A DNA stretch of 64,000 nucleotides from Salinimicrobium nanhaiense (GTDB lineage Bacteria; Bacteroidota; Bacteroidia; Flavobacteriales; Flavobacteriaceae). Location of the stretch: assembly GCA_012038135.1 (NCBI GenBank), contig JAAVJQ010000004.1, positions 186,001-250,000 of the forward strand, written 5' to 3'. Positions 33,244-42,594 of the stretch are shown here, in pieces (positions within the stretch are counted from its first letter, which is position 1; each line of letters starts with the position of its first letter). The notes beneath the pieces are model-generated. The model saw only the letters and a program-made list of their open reading frames with translations, ran no database searches and was not told where the DNA came from. The translations under genes and the position numbers were made by a program.

Positions 33244-34574
33244 ACCGGAAGTTTTTCTTCCACATATCCAAACCTTACCAGCCCGTCTTCCCCTATTTTT
33301 TGCAATTCTATTTGATGAAGGGTATTAACCAGGGTGGGATCCCAGGGAGTTTTCACCTTTACGTAATTCTCTGTAAAGCCATGGATATAGCCTTCTTTGT
33401 TTTCCCCCTCGAACAACACCGTTTTCTGTTTTCCTAATTGGGAATCGTAGAACGCCCTTCTCTTTTTAGCTGAGAGTCCGCGCAACATCTTACTGCGTTT
33501 CTTTCTCACTTTCAATGGCACTACCCCTTTTATTTCTGCAGCCAGAGTATTATCTCTTTCAGAATATGTAAATACGTGAAGGTATGAGACATCAAGTTCA
33601 TTCAGGAAGTTATAGGTCTCCAGAAAATGCTCATCTGTCTCCCCCGGAAAACCGACAATTACATCGACTCCAATACAGGCATCGGGCATGGTCTCCTTGA
33701 TCCTATGAACCCTGTCAACGTAAAGTTCCCGTAAGTAACGGCGACGCATTGCTTTTAAGACTGCGTTGCTTCCGCTTTGCAGCGGAATATGAAAATGGGG
33801 CACAAAGGCATTGCTTTGGGCAACAAAGTCTATGGTTTCATTTTTCAGAAGGTTAGGCTCAATAGAAGATATCCTTAGCCTTTCAATTCCTTCCACAGTA
33901 TCCAATGCCTTTACCAGGTCCAGAAAGGTATGCTCATGCTTTTTATTTCCAAACTCTCCTTTTCCGTAATCTCCAATATTAACCCCGGTGAGTACGATCT
34001 CCTTGATGCCTTTTTCGCTGATCTTTTTTGCATTCTCCAGAACATTTCCCAGAGTATCGCTTCTGGAAATTCCTCTCGCCAGCGGAATGGTGCAGTAAGT
34101 ACATTTATAGTCACACCCGTCCTGTACTTTTAGAAAAGCCCTGGTGCGGTCGCCAAAGGAATAAGAACCAACATAGAAGTCTGCCTCCCCGATCTCACAG
34201 GAATGTACCTCGCCCATATCATTTTTGGTGAGGTCATTAAGGTAATTGGTGATCTTAAATTTTTCGGTGGCTCCAAGAACAAGGTCCACCCCATCTACCG
34301 CCGCCAATTCCTCAGGTTTTAATTGGGCGTAGCAACCCACAGCAATTACAAAAGCATTATCATTTGCTTTTTGTGCCTGCTTTACAATTGTTTTAAAGCG
34401 TTTGTCGGCGTTGTCTGTGACCGAACAGGTGTTGATCACGTAAATATCAGCTGCTTCAGAAAAATCCACTCTTAAAAAACCTTCATCTTTAAATGAGCGG
34501 GCAATCGTAGAGGTTTCAGAAAAATTAAGTTTACATCCAAGGGTGTAAAAAGCAACTTTTTTAGGTTCTTCCAT
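33240..34574 (-). CDS. mtaB: tRNA (N6-threonylcarbamoyladenosine-C2)-methylthiotransferase
   Basis: A 444-residue radical-SAM methylthiotransferase converting t6A37 to ms2t6A37 in tRNAs. The ATG at 34574 (MEEPKKVAFYTLGCKLN) is preferred to one eight codons earlier. The N-terminal UPF0004 cluster cysteines start at Cys14, with GCYAQ further on. The radical-SAM CxxxCxxC is Cys154, Cys158 and Cys161 (CDYKCTYC). A C-terminal TRAM domain (about 375-440) binds tRNA. This pattern fits MtaB (YqeV) rather than MiaB, though this is a subfamily judgement. Confidence 0.93.
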   Translation of the reverse strand: MEEPKKVAFYTLGCKLNFSETSTIARSFKDEGFLRVDFSEAADIYVINTCSVTDNADKRFKTIVKQAQKANDNAFVIAVGCYAQLKPEELAAVDGVDLVLGATEKFKITNYLNDLTKNDMGEVHSCEIGEADFYVGSYSFGDRTRAFLKVQDGCDYKCTYCTIPLARGISRSDTLGNVLENAKKISEKGIKEIVLTGVNIGDYGKGEFGNKKHEHTFLDLVKALDTVEGIERLRISSIEPNLLKNETIDFVAQSNAFVPHFHIPLQSGSNAVLKAMRRRYLRELYVDRVHRIKETMPDACIGVDVIVGFPGETDEHFLETYNFLNELDVSYLHVFTYSERDNTLAAEIKGVVPLKVRKKRSKMLRGLSAKKRRAFYDSQLGKQKTVLFEGENKEGYIHGFTENYVKVKTPWDPTLVNTLHQIELQKIGEDGLVRFGYVEEKLPV

Positions 34575-34625
34575 TTCTTCTCCTTCGGGGAATTCCAAAG
34601 CTAACCTGCAGGAATTCAGTTAAAT

Positions 34626-34657
34626 ATAAAAACCTCTAAAAATGGCATTTTAGAGGC
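34626..34657 (-). terminator. Terminator after the small lipoprotein gene
   Basis: CCTCTAAAA (34633-34641) pairs with TTTTAGAGG (34648-34656). On the minus strand the stem is followed by a T-rich run. It ends the lipoprotein gene transcript about 120 bases past its stop. Confidence 0.8.
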
Positions 34658-34776
34658 TGCAAAGATACTAACTATAATCAGGTTTTAAAAGCCTTGTAAA
34701 TAGTGGAACGAGTATTTAAAATGGCTTCGGAAAAATTTCTTTAGCACCCAATGTCCAACCGAACAACGGAAAGTTT

Positions 34777-35229
34777 TCAACTTCTGTTCAATACCTCAGT
34801 TTCTACAAAAACGTTCCTGGGATCTTCTATGTTTAGGACATATTTTTCGTCATCAACAATTAATTCACCTTCATTCCTTACTCCGTCGTTCACGAAAATT
34901 ATGTTGTAAATGCCATTTTTAAGACCGAAGAACTCCAGAGACTTCGCCCTACCCAATGCTGTCAAACAGAGGTCCGGTTTTAAGATTCCGGAATATGTAA
35001 TGATAATTTCGTTATTCCTGATATGTTGTTGAGTTACAATGGAAAAATTATAACAGCTGAAGATCTCAAAGGTTTCTGATCTGATCACAAGTTTTGCACC
35101 CTCTTCTGAGATCTCTTCCTGGAGGATCACCTTAATATCCGATCCTACCTCACCATCAGCATCTGCTGACTTGGTGGAGCAGGAAGAAAACATAATGGCT
35201 GTTACGATGATCAGGTAAAATATTCTCAT
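34777..35229 (-). CDS. Small lipoprotein of unknown function
   Basis: A 150-residue protein with a short signal and lipobox FSSC (Cys17), then a low-complexity STKSADADGEVGSD region and predicted beta strands. No domain recognised. It shares the strand with the GlmU-like gene but is separated from it by about 40 bases. Confidence 0.75.
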   Translation of the reverse strand: MRIFYLIIVTAIMFSSCSTKSADADGEVGSDIKVILQEEISEEGAKLVIRSETFEIFSCYNFSIVTQQHIRNNEIIITYSGILKPDLCLTALGRAKSLEFFGLKNGIYNIIFVNDGVRNEGELIVDDEKYVLNIEDPRNVFVETEVLNRS

Positions 35230-35267
35230 GACTAATTTATAGAATTACTCCTGAATTGAACGGTGGA

Positions 35268-36440
35268 TTAATCCTTCCTCCACTTCTTTGTTTCCTCAAA
35301 AACATGTTCCAGGATGGCTTTCTCTTCTCCAGAAAATTCCACATTTCTTCTGGACATCACCTTTTCGGCAACTTCAAAAGCTTTCACGATCTTATAAGTA
35401 GTTGATCCTCCTGCACCACCCCATGTGAAGCTTGGAATAAAATTCCGCGGGAAGCCGGCACCGAAGATATTAGCGCTTACACCCACCACCGTTCCGGTGT
35501 TGAACATGGTATTGATAGCACATTTGCTGTGATCTCCCATCATGAGTCCGCAAAATTGTAATCCGGTGGGGGCAAATCTTTCCGAAGCATAATTCCAAAG
35601 CCGTACGTTTGAATAGTCATTTTTGAGATTGGAGGTATTCGTATCTGCTCCCAGGTTACACCACTCTCCTAAAACCGAATTCCCCAGATAGCCATCATGG
35701 CTTTTATTAGAGTAGGCAAAAATCACAGAATTCGTGACCTCTCCCCCTACTTTGCAATATGGACCAACGGTGGTAGGCCCATAGATCCTGGCTCCCATTT
35801 TAAGGGCAGACTCCTCTCCTAATGAAAAAGGTCCCCGTACCATACTTCCTTCCATGATCTCGGCACCAGCAGCTATATAAATGGGACCGGTAGATGCATT
35901 TAAAGTTGCACATTCCACTTTAGCTCCCTTTTCTAAAAATATATTTTCAGGCGCTATAACATTATTGGTTGCAGATAAAGCTTCGCTTTTCCTGTCTCTG
36001 GTAAGCAATTCAAAATCGGCAGCGATCGCTTCCCCGTTTTTTAAAAAAATATCCCATGGATGTTCAATGATGATAGCTTTACCCTCCATTTCAATACTGC
36101 TACAGTCGGCAAAATTCACCTCCTGTTCTTCGTAGGCATGAAATGCCACCACATCTTCTTCGTGGAAAATTGCCTCGCCGGGCTGCAGACCCATGATTTG
36201 CTCTACAAGTTCGGCGGTAGGCAAAAAGCAGGCATTGATCATTACATTTTCTTCCATTTCGACCATAGGCCATTTTTCTGAAAGATAATCTTCGGTAATG
36301 GTCGAGGTAGTGGTGTTAAGGTATTTTTCCCATTTTTCACGGATGGTGAGGATCCCGACTCTGATATCGGCTACCGGTCGGGTAAAGGTAAATGGCAGGA
36401 GTTGCGAACGAACAGCGCCATCGAACAAAATATAGTTCAT
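35268..36440 (-). CDS. GlmU-like putative sugar nucleotidyltransferase
   Basis: A 390-residue protein with a divergent N-terminal nucleotidyltransferase-like domain (MNYILFDGAVRSQLLPFTFT, without the usual GxG-x-R-x-TP loop) and a C-terminal left-handed beta-helix of hexapeptide repeats from about residue 185 (GPFSLGEESALKMGARIYGP). Conserved flavobacterial 'GlmU family' proteins of this kind are not the real GlmU. Activity and substrate are unproven. Start at 36440 opens the conserved first strand. Confidence 0.85.
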   Translation of the reverse strand: MNYILFDGAVRSQLLPFTFTRPVADIRVGILTIREKWEKYLNTTTSTITEDYLSEKWPMVEMEENVMINACFLPTAELVEQIMGLQPGEAIFHEEDVVAFHAYEEQEVNFADCSSIEMEGKAIIIEHPWDIFLKNGEAIAADFELLTRDRKSEALSATNNVIAPENIFLEKGAKVECATLNASTGPIYIAAGAEIMEGSMVRGPFSLGEESALKMGARIYGPTTVGPYCKVGGEVTNSVIFAYSNKSHDGYLGNSVLGEWCNLGADTNTSNLKNDYSNVRLWNYASERFAPTGLQFCGLMMGDHSKCAINTMFNTGTVVGVSANIFGAGFPRNFIPSFTWGGAGGSTTYKIVKAFEVAEKVMSRRNVEFSGEEKAILEHVFEETKKWRKD

Positions 36441-36512
36441 GCAGTCTCTTTTGGGATAAAAGTACAGTTTTTTAAAAAAACCGGCTTGTTTTTTAGAAAG
36501 TAAGCCACAAAA

Positions 36513-36538
36513 AAAGCCTCTTTTCTAAAAGAGGCTTT
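36513..36538. terminator. Bidirectional terminator between rpmE2 and the GlmU-like gene
   Basis: AAAGCCTCTTTT (36513-36524) pairs with AAAAGAGGCTTT (36527-36538) around a two-base loop. It lies 20 bases after the L31 stop on the minus strand. Confidence 0.85.
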
Positions 36539-36560
36539 AATTCTATGGTAATAGCGGAAA

Positions 36561-36812
36561 TTACTTTTTGAATTTCGCGTATTTGTTCTTGAACTTGTCA
36601 ATACGACCGGCAGTATCCAACAATTTGGCTTTTCCGGTGTAGAATGGGTGAGAAGTTCTGGAGATCTCCAACTTCACTAAAGGATATTCCTCACCATCAA
36701 CTTCAATAGTTTCTTTTGTGTTTGCGGTAGATTTGGTAAGAAACACCTCATCGTTAGACATGTCTTTAAACGCTACCAATCTATAATTTTCCGGATGGAT
36801 TCCCTGCTTCAT
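36561..36812 (-). CDS. rpmE2: 50S ribosomal protein L31, type B
   Basis: An 83-residue protein starting [20 protein letters not shown] and ending [10 protein letters not shown]. It lacks the four zinc cysteines of the C+ L31, which defines the type B (zinc-independent) form. The start at 36812 is used; an upstream 24-codon extension is not part of the family. L31 bridges the ribosomal subunits at the central protuberance. Confidence 0.97.
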   Translation of the reverse strand: MKQGIHPENYRLVAFKDMSNDEVFLTKSTANTKETIEVDGEEYPLVKLEISRTSHPFYTGKAKLLDTAGRIDKFKNKYAKFKK

Positions 36813-36850
36813 CTCTTTATTCTTTAAAATCTTGTAATTTTTTCGAGCTG

Positions 36851-36880
36851 CAAATTTAAATAAATTTTGTAAATCAACAA
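36851..36880 (-). promoter_or_regulatory. rpmE2 promoter (TTG-N19-TAAATTTG)
   Basis: On the minus strand TTG (36880-36878) precedes TAAATTTG (36858-36851) with 19 bases between, giving a leader of about 30 bases to the L31 start. Good match to the Bacteroidota housekeeping promoter. Confidence 0.65.
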
Positions 36881-36981
36881 GCAATATAAATTAAAATTTC
36901 ACTCTTTACAAACTCTCTCCCGCTGTGTAACGTTTTGTTATATTTGCTTACTAACTGTAATATCAACCAAAAATTATAATT

Positions 36982-37512
36982 ATGGAAGCTCAAAAAGCTC
37001 AAGCACGCAAGTCTGTGCTTAATTACGGTTTACTCCTTGGATTTATCCTGGTAGTTCTGGGTGTAGTTATGTACGTCCTGGATTATCACCTCCAGCCCCA
37101 CTGGTCTTTTATGGTGCTCACTCTAATTGTTTTTATTGCTGTAGTAACCTATGGAATAAAAGCATTTAAAAAGGAGAACGGCGGATTTCTTTCTATTGGT
37201 GAAGCAATTAAAGTTGGAGTGGGGATAGCTCTTGTTGCAGCTATCATTAGCGGGATCTGGGTTTTACTTTTAACTACAGTGATAGAACCCGGTTTCATGG
37301 AGCAGGCAATAGAACTTGAAAGACAGAAAGCATTTGCAAATAATCCAGGTCTAACTGATGAACAGTGGGAAAAAGGATTGGAAATGAGTGAAGCTTTTAG
37401 AGGTCCATGGGTTACTTTTGCATTCACCCTTGTAGTAGACATGTTGTTTGGTCTTTTAATAGGCTTGATCGCCGGTGCGGTGATGAAACAAAATCGTCCA
37501 TACGAGGTTTAA
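36982..37512 (+). CDS. DUF4199 membrane protein
   Basis: A 176-residue protein with four predicted helices (about 16-33, 39-56, 72-97 and 142-167), matching the Bacteroidota DUF4199 family of unknown function. Its stop is 10 bases before the glycosyltransferase gene, so the two are likely an operon. A TATATTTG box at 36939-36946 is a candidate promoter. Confidence 0.88.
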   Translation: MEAQKAQARKSVLNYGLLLGFILVVLGVVMYVLDYHLQPHWSFMVLTLIVFIAVVTYGIKAFKKENGGFLSIGEAIKVGVGIALVAAIISGIWVLLLTTVIEPGFMEQAIELERQKAFANNPGLTDEQWEKGLEMSEAFRGPWVTFAFTLVVDMLFGLLIGLIAGAVMKQNRPYEV

Positions 37513-37522
37513 ATAAATTTTA

Positions 37523-38482
37523 ATGCAGATATCAATTGTCATCCCGCTTCTAAATGAAGCTGAATCTTTAAAAGAACTACATAATTGGATCGCATCGGTG
37601 ATGCGGTCCAATTCTTTTTCTTATGAGATCATTTTTATAGATGATGGCAGTACAGATGATTCCTGGAAGATCATCAAGCGAATTTCTGCGGAAGACCCTT
37701 CTGTTAAAGGCATAAAATTCAATCGCAACTACGGAAAATCCCAGGCGTTGCACGTAGGTTTTGATAAAGCTGAAGGTGATGTGATCATTACCATGGATGC
37801 CGACCTGCAGGATAATCCCGAAGAAATTCCGGAGCTGTACTACCTGGTTTCAAAAGAAGGCTACGATCTAATTTCAGGATGGAAAAAGAAACGCTTCGAT
37901 TCTGTGCTTTCCAAGAACCTCCCTTCAAAATTATTTAATGCGGCAGCACGAAAAACTTCCGGACTCAAGTTGCACGATTTTAATTGCGGACTCAAAGCCT
38001 ACCGCAAAGCGGTTGTGAAGAACATAGATGTTTATGGGGAGATGCACAGGTATATTCCCGTTTTAGCAAAGAATGCGGGATACTCGAAGATCGATGAGAA
38101 GGTAGTTCAGCACCAGGCCCGCAAGTATGGAAAGACCAAATTTGGTGCAGAACGCTTTATCAATGGCTTCCTTGACCTCATCACGATTTGGTTCCTGTCG
38201 AAGTTTGGTAAACGTCCAATGCACCTTTTTGGAGCCCTTGGGGTCCTTATGTTCTTTTTCGGATTCCTTTTTGCTTTTTGGATTGGTGCCTCTAAACTCT
38301 ATAAGCTGTACCATGGGATGCCCAGTATATTGGTGACAGATAATCCGTGGTTTTATATCGCCCTCACAACTATGATTCTTGGAACATTGTTGTTCCTTAC
38401 CGGCTTCCTGGGAGAATTGATCTTGCGCAGCAGCAGGGAGAAAGACCGCTACCGCATCAGCGAAACTACAGGGGAGTTTTAA
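37523..38482 (+). CDS. Family 2 glycosyltransferase (DPM/ArnC-like)
   Basis: A 319-residue membrane-bound GT2 enzyme, expected to move a sugar from a nucleotide donor to a polyprenyl-phosphate or similar lipid acceptor. The GT-A domain shows VIPLLNEAES (opening), FIDDGSTDDSWKII, and the metal-binding DADLQDNPEEIP. Two C-terminal helices (about 235-258 and 275-300) anchor it. Sugar and acceptor are not determined. It lies in a DUF4199-GT2-PGM-MsbA order that suggests cell-envelope glycan work. Confidence 0.92.
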   Translation: MQISIVIPLLNEAESLKELHNWIASVMRSNSFSYEIIFIDDGSTDDSWKIIKRISAEDPSVKGIKFNRNYGKSQALHVGFDKAEGDVIITMDADLQDNPEEIPELYYLVSKEGYDLISGWKKKRFDSVLSKNLPSKLFNAAARKTSGLKLHDFNCGLKAYRKAVVKNIDVYGEMHRYIPVLAKNAGYSKIDEKVVQHQARKYGKTKFGAERFINGFLDLITIWFLSKFGKRPMHLFGALGVLMFFFGFLFAFWIGASKLYKLYHGMPSILVTDNPWFYIALTTMILGTLLFLTGFLGELILRSSREKDRYRISETTGEF

Positions 38483-38505
38483 CGGGCTTTTACCACATAA
38501 ATCCT

Positions 38506-38513
38506 TATTTTTG
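38506..38513 (+). promoter_or_regulatory. Candidate -7 box (TATTTTTG) of the phosphosugar mutase gene
   Basis: TATTTTTG fits TAnnTTTG and lies 22 bases before the ATG at 38536. There is no convincing -33 box. Confidence 0.4.
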
Positions 38514-38535
38514 TTGCTGAAAATAAATTATTGGC

Positions 38536-40266
38536 ATGAGCTATTACGACATAAAATCAAGAGCAGAAAACTGGTTAAAACCTGTTTTTGACGAGCAAAC
38601 CCAAAAAGAAGTAAAAGAACTTCTTGAGAGCAAACCGGAAGAATTAAAAGAAAGTTTTTACAAGGATCTTGAATTTGGTACCGGCGGAATGCGCGGCATA
38701 ATGGGGCCCGGAACCAACAGGATCAATAAATATACCCTTGGAAAAAATACCCAGGGGATTTCAAACTACCTGAAAAGGCAATTTCCCAATGAAGATCTTA
38801 AAGTGGTGATCGCTTATGATTGCCGAAATAACTCTAAGGAACTTGCTCATATAGTTGCCGAAGTTTTTTCGGCAAATGGAATCCAGGTGTACCTGTTCTC
38901 TGAACTTCGTCCAACTCCCGAACTTTCTTTTGCAGTTAAATTTCTCAACTGTCACTGCGGAATTGTACTCACCGCCAGTCACAACCCGCCTGAATATAAT
39001 GGCTATAAAGTTTACTGGCAGGATGGAGGTCAATTGGTGCCGCCTCAAGACAAGGAGATCGTCACAGAGATCAACAGCCTCGACTATGATGAAGTGAAAT
39101 TTGAAGCCAATAAAGACCTTATACATATAATAGATAATGAAGTTGACGAAGCTTTCGCCTCAGCTTCTATATCTAACGGCAGTTTTGATACTTCTGCGGA
39201 AGCAAAGAAAAACCTGAAGATCGTCTTCACCTCCCTTCACGGAACTTCGATTACTATGGTTCCGAAAGTGCTGGAAAAGGCAGGGTATACCAACCTTTAT
39301 CTGGTAGAGGAACAATCTGAACCTAACGGAAATTTCCCTACAGTAGAATCTCCAAATCCCGAAGAACCTGAAGCTCTCAAGATGGCACTGGAATTGGCAG
39401 ATAAAATCGAGGCCGATATTGTAATTGGAACAGATCCCGATTGTGACAGGCTTGGAGTTGCGGTTAGAGATAGTTCAGGTAAAATGGTTCTGCTAAACGG
39501 AAATCAAACCATGCTCATCATGACCTGGTTCCTATTGGAGCAGTGGAAAAAGCAAGGGAAGATCAACGGAAAAGAATTTGTGGGCTCTACCATAGTTTCC
39601 ACTCCTATGATCCGGGTGGTCACTGAAGCTTATGGAGTAGAATATAAAGAAGGTCTTACCGGTTTCAAATGGATTGCAAAAATGATAAAAGATCACCCGC
39701 AACTGGATTTCGTTGGTGGTGGTGAAGAAAGTTTTGGCTTCATGGTAGGAGAGTTTGTGCGGGATAAAGATGCAGTCACCTCTACCCTGCTTGCCTGTGA
39801 AATAGCCGCTCAAATGAAGGCTAACGGCTGTTCGGTTTATGAAAAGCTCATTGAACTTTATAGCGAATTTGGATTGTATAGGGAAGAGTTGATTTCTCTG
39901 GTTAAAAAAGGTATAGACGGCGAAGCACAGATCAAAAACATGATGATTGGCCTAAGGGAAAATCCTTTAAAGGAAATAGCCGGAGAACAGGTAGTTCTAA
40001 TAGAAGATTATCAGAAATCTGAAGCCATCAATTTCACTTCAAATTCTCAGGAAGTGCAGACGCTGGATGTGCCAAAATCTAATGTACTGATCTATTACAC
40101 CGAGAATGGCACAAAAGTCGCAGCCAGGCCAAGTGGAACCGAACCTAAAATTAAGTTTTACATTAGCGTCAATACCACGCTGGAAAATGTAGAAGATTAC
40201 GAGAAAGTTGATCAGGAACTTTCAGAAAAAATTGCCGGTATAAAAACAGATCTAAATCTGGCATAA
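38536..40266 (+). CDS. Phosphosugar mutase (phosphoglucomutase/phosphomannomutase)
   Basis: A 576-residue alpha-D-phosphohexomutase. The phosphorylated Ser148 is in TASHNPPEYNG, the metal loop is DPDCDRLG, the sugar-binding loop GGEESFGF, and the phosphate-binding loop RPSGTEPKIKF. It isomerises the 1- and 6-phosphates of glucose or mannose. Length fits the PgcA-like group of Bacteroidota, but preference between glucose and mannose is unknown. Nine bases separate it from the ABC exporter. Confidence 0.93.
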   Translation: MSYYDIKSRAENWLKPVFDEQTQKEVKELLESKPEELKESFYKDLEFGTGGMRGIMGPGTNRINKYTLGKNTQGISNYLKRQFPNEDLKVVIAYDCRNNSKELAHIVAEVFSANGIQVYLFSELRPTPELSFAVKFLNCHCGIVLTASHNPPEYNGYKVYWQDGGQLVPPQDKEIVTEINSLDYDEVKFEANKDLIHIIDNEVDEAFASASISNGSFDTSAEAKKNLKIVFTSLHGTSITMVPKVLEKAGYTNLYLVEEQSEPNGNFPTVESPNPEEPEALKMALELADKIEADIVIGTDPDCDRLGVAVRDSSGKMVLLNGNQTMLIMTWFLLEQWKKQGKINGKEFVGSTIVSTPMIRVVTEAYGVEYKEGLTGFKWIAKMIKDHPQLDFVGGGEESFGFMVGEFVRDKDAVTSTLLACEIAAQMKANGCSVYEKLIELYSEFGLYREELISLVKKGIDGEAQIKNMMIGLRENPLKEIAGEQVVLIEDYQKSEAINFTSNSQEVQTLDVPKSNVLIYYTENGTKVAARPSGTEPKIKFYISVNTTLENVEDYEKVDQELSEKIAGIKTDLNLA

Positions 40267-40275
40267 GCCATTTGA

Positions 40276-42102
40276 ATGAATTATTTTAAGAAGATCCTGC
40301 GATTTGCGATCCCATATAAGAGGTTCGCGATCCTCAATATTATTTGCAACGTTTTTTACGCGCTCTTCAGTACGCTGTCGTTCCTCGCGCTCATTCCTGT
40401 GATCCAGATCTTGTTTGATAAGACTAAACGAGTGGCAGTAGAACCGCGTTACGATGGTTTTGGCAGCTTAAAAGATTACGTTGTCGATTCTTTTAACTAT
40501 CAGGTTACTCGAAGGGTGAACGAGGATGAAGTTTCTGCACTCCTCTTTGTCTGCGGAATTGTTGTCCTGTTATTCTTTCTGAAAAACCTTTTTGGTTACC
40601 TGGCCGCTTTCTTTATCACTTTTCTGCGGAATGGAGTTCTAAAGGATGTCCGAAATGCCATTTATGACAAGATCCTCTCTCTTCCCGTCTCATATTTTTC
40701 TGAAAAACGGAAAGGAGATACCATCTCCCGTATTACGGCCGATGTTAATGAGGTGCAATATTCCTTTCTGTCGATCCTCGAATTGATCGTGAGGGAGCCG
40801 CTGACGATTATTTTTACGATAACCGCAATGCTCATCATGAGCCCCACCCTCACCCTGTTCGTATTTATCTTTTTGCCTATTTCGGGATTTATTATTTCTC
40901 TTATAGGTAAAAAGCTTAAAAGCAAGAGTGACCAGGCGCAGCAGGAAAACGGACATTTTTTGTCCTTAGTGGAAGAAACTCTTTCCAGTCTCAAAATTGT
41001 AAAAGGTTTTAATGCCGAAGATAAATTCAGGGATAGATTTCATGATTCTACCAGCAGGTTAAAAAGAATTCTTGACAGTCTCATTAATCGACAAAATCTC
41101 GCCTCCCCTACCAGTGAGTTCCTTGGGATCTTCGTTATCGTGATCATTCTATGGTTTGGAGGAAACATGGTATTGGTAGAAGGAACTTTAGATGGTGCTA
41201 CTTTTATTGCCTTTATGGGATTAGCCTACAATATCCTTACTCCGGCAAAGCAAATAAGTAAAGCAACGTACAGCGTTAAAAAAGGAGATGCCGCTGCCGA
41301 AAGGATCTTCCAGGTGCTCGAAACCGAGTCCAACATAACAGATGCACCAAATGCCATTCAAAAAGAGCATTTTGAAGAGGCTATAGAAATCGGGAACATC
41401 AACTTTAGGTACGAAGATGAAAATGTGCTTAAGAACTTCAGCATTACGGTACCTAAAGGTTCTACCGTGGCCCTGGTAGGACAATCAGGTAGTGGAAAAT
41501 CAACCATAGCCAATCTCGTCACCCGGTTCTATGACGTAAACGAAGGTGCGATAAAGATCGACGGGATCGACATCAGGCAAATGACAAAAAAGTCCCTGCG
41601 TAATTTAATGGGATTGGTGACTCAGGATTCTATTCTTTTTAATGACACCATAAAGAACAATGTGAGCCTTGGTAAAGATGGTGCAACAGATGATGAGGTT
41701 ATCGAGGCATTAAAGATCGCCAATGCCTGGGAATTCGTAAAAGATCTGCCTCAAGGTTTGAACACTAACATTGGGGATAGCGGAAATAAATTAAGCGGCG
41801 GACAAAAACAGCGTCTGTCCATCGCCCGTGCAGTTCTCAAAAATCCGCCGATCATGATCCTGGACGAAGCTACATCTGCCCTGGATACCGAAAGTGAAAG
41901 ACTTGTGCAAAAGGCATTGGAAAACATGATGAAAAACCGGACTTCCATTGTTATTGCCCACAGGTTATCTACTATTCAAAATGCAGACAAGATTATAGTG
42001 ATGCAAAAAGGGGAGATCGTGGAACAGGGAAGGCACGAAGAACTTCTGGCCAAAAGATCCGTTTACCAAAAACTGGTGGAAATGCAGTCGTTCGAAAGCT
42101 AA
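40276..42102 (+). CDS. MsbA-type ABC exporter (fused permease and ATPase)
   Basis: A 608-residue half-transporter that works as a homodimer. The six-helix type I exporter domain fills about 1-320. The ATPase domain from about 370 has Walker A GQSGSGKST (402-410), signature LSGGQKQRLSIARA and Walker B MILDEATSALD. This plan is shared by lipid A flippases (MsbA) and many drug or lipid exporters; lipid export is a reasonable but unproven guess given the glycan-related neighbours. Confidence 0.9.
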   Translation: MNYFKKILRFAIPYKRFAILNIICNVFYALFSTLSFLALIPVIQILFDKTKRVAVEPRYDGFGSLKDYVVDSFNYQVTRRVNEDEVSALLFVCGIVVLLFFLKNLFGYLAAFFITFLRNGVLKDVRNAIYDKILSLPVSYFSEKRKGDTISRITADVNEVQYSFLSILELIVREPLTIIFTITAMLIMSPTLTLFVFIFLPISGFIISLIGKKLKSKSDQAQQENGHFLSLVEETLSSLKIVKGFNAEDKFRDRFHDSTSRLKRILDSLINRQNLASPTSEFLGIFVIVIILWFGGNMVLVEGTLDGATFIAFMGLAYNILTPAKQISKATYSVKKGDAAAERIFQVLETESNITDAPNAIQKEHFEEAIEIGNINFRYEDENVLKNFSITVPKGSTVALVGQSGSGKSTIANLVTRFYDVNEGAIKIDGIDIRQMTKKSLRNLMGLVTQDSILFNDTIKNNVSLGKDGATDDEVIEALKIANAWEFVKDLPQGLNTNIGDSGNKLSGGQKQRLSIARAVLKNPPIMILDEATSALDTESERLVQKALENMMKNRTSIVIAHRLSTIQNADKIIVMQKGEIVEQGRHEELLAKRSVYQKLVEMQSFES

Positions 42103-42106
42103 TTTT

Positions 42107-42162
42107 AAGTACGAAGGCAGAAGTACAAAGTTAGAAGTTACGACTTAGAAATAGGATTTAGC
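42107..42162. repeat. Degenerate heptamer array, 8 units
   Basis: AAGTACG, AAGGCAG, AAGTACA, AAGTTAG, AAGTTAC, GACTTAG, AAATAGG, ATTTAGC, all in 7-base phase, beginning 4 bases past the exporter stop. AAGTAC-type units are shared with the array beside the cobalamin riboswitch. Confidence 0.75.
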
Positions 42163-42594
42163 ATAGTGGAATTTCATTAATTAATCCACCTGAAATTACT
42201 ATAAAATTTGTCTGCGTAAATCGGCGGGATCGGCGGGAAAAATCTGGACTACAACTGGTGGTGAATCTCTTTTTTAAGAAGACTACAAAAGAATTCAAAA
42301 ACTTAGGCAGGGAATTAAAAGAAAAAAATGGATGAAGTAGGTCCATCCATTTTTCCTGATCTTAACGCCACTTTGGGGCAACGGCGGAAAGACATTCTCA
42401 TTTGGAGCAAAAAAGATATCTTTTTCACAATGTGAAGATACTACAAAAAACTATACAACCAAATTTTTTGTGTATTTTATCCTAATTCTGTGTATTTCAT
42501 CGATGATTTGCCCATCTGAGGCATCTTTATCCCTTCTGTCATTTCTAAGGAAATCCTTTTATCTTTATCGGCTTTAAATTCCCCGAGAACTATT
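42163..42594. other. 432-base gap: repeat remnant and a hairpin, no gene seen
   Basis: I find no credible gene. The tandem ATCGGCGGG ATCGGCGGG (42220-42238) after TCTGCGTAA resembles short repeats scattered in Bacteroidota genomes. AAAAATGGAT (42324-42333) pairs with ATCCATTTTT (42345-42354), a likely bidirectional terminator. The remainder is AT-rich and probably contains the promoter of the sigma-factor operon. Confidence 0.6.
42324..42354. terminator. Intrinsic terminator-like hairpin before the second sigma operon
   Basis: A 10-base-pair perfect stem AAAAATGGAT/ATCCATTTTT, extended by one G-C pair, with a nine-base loop and the T-run built into the distal arm. Confidence 0.65.
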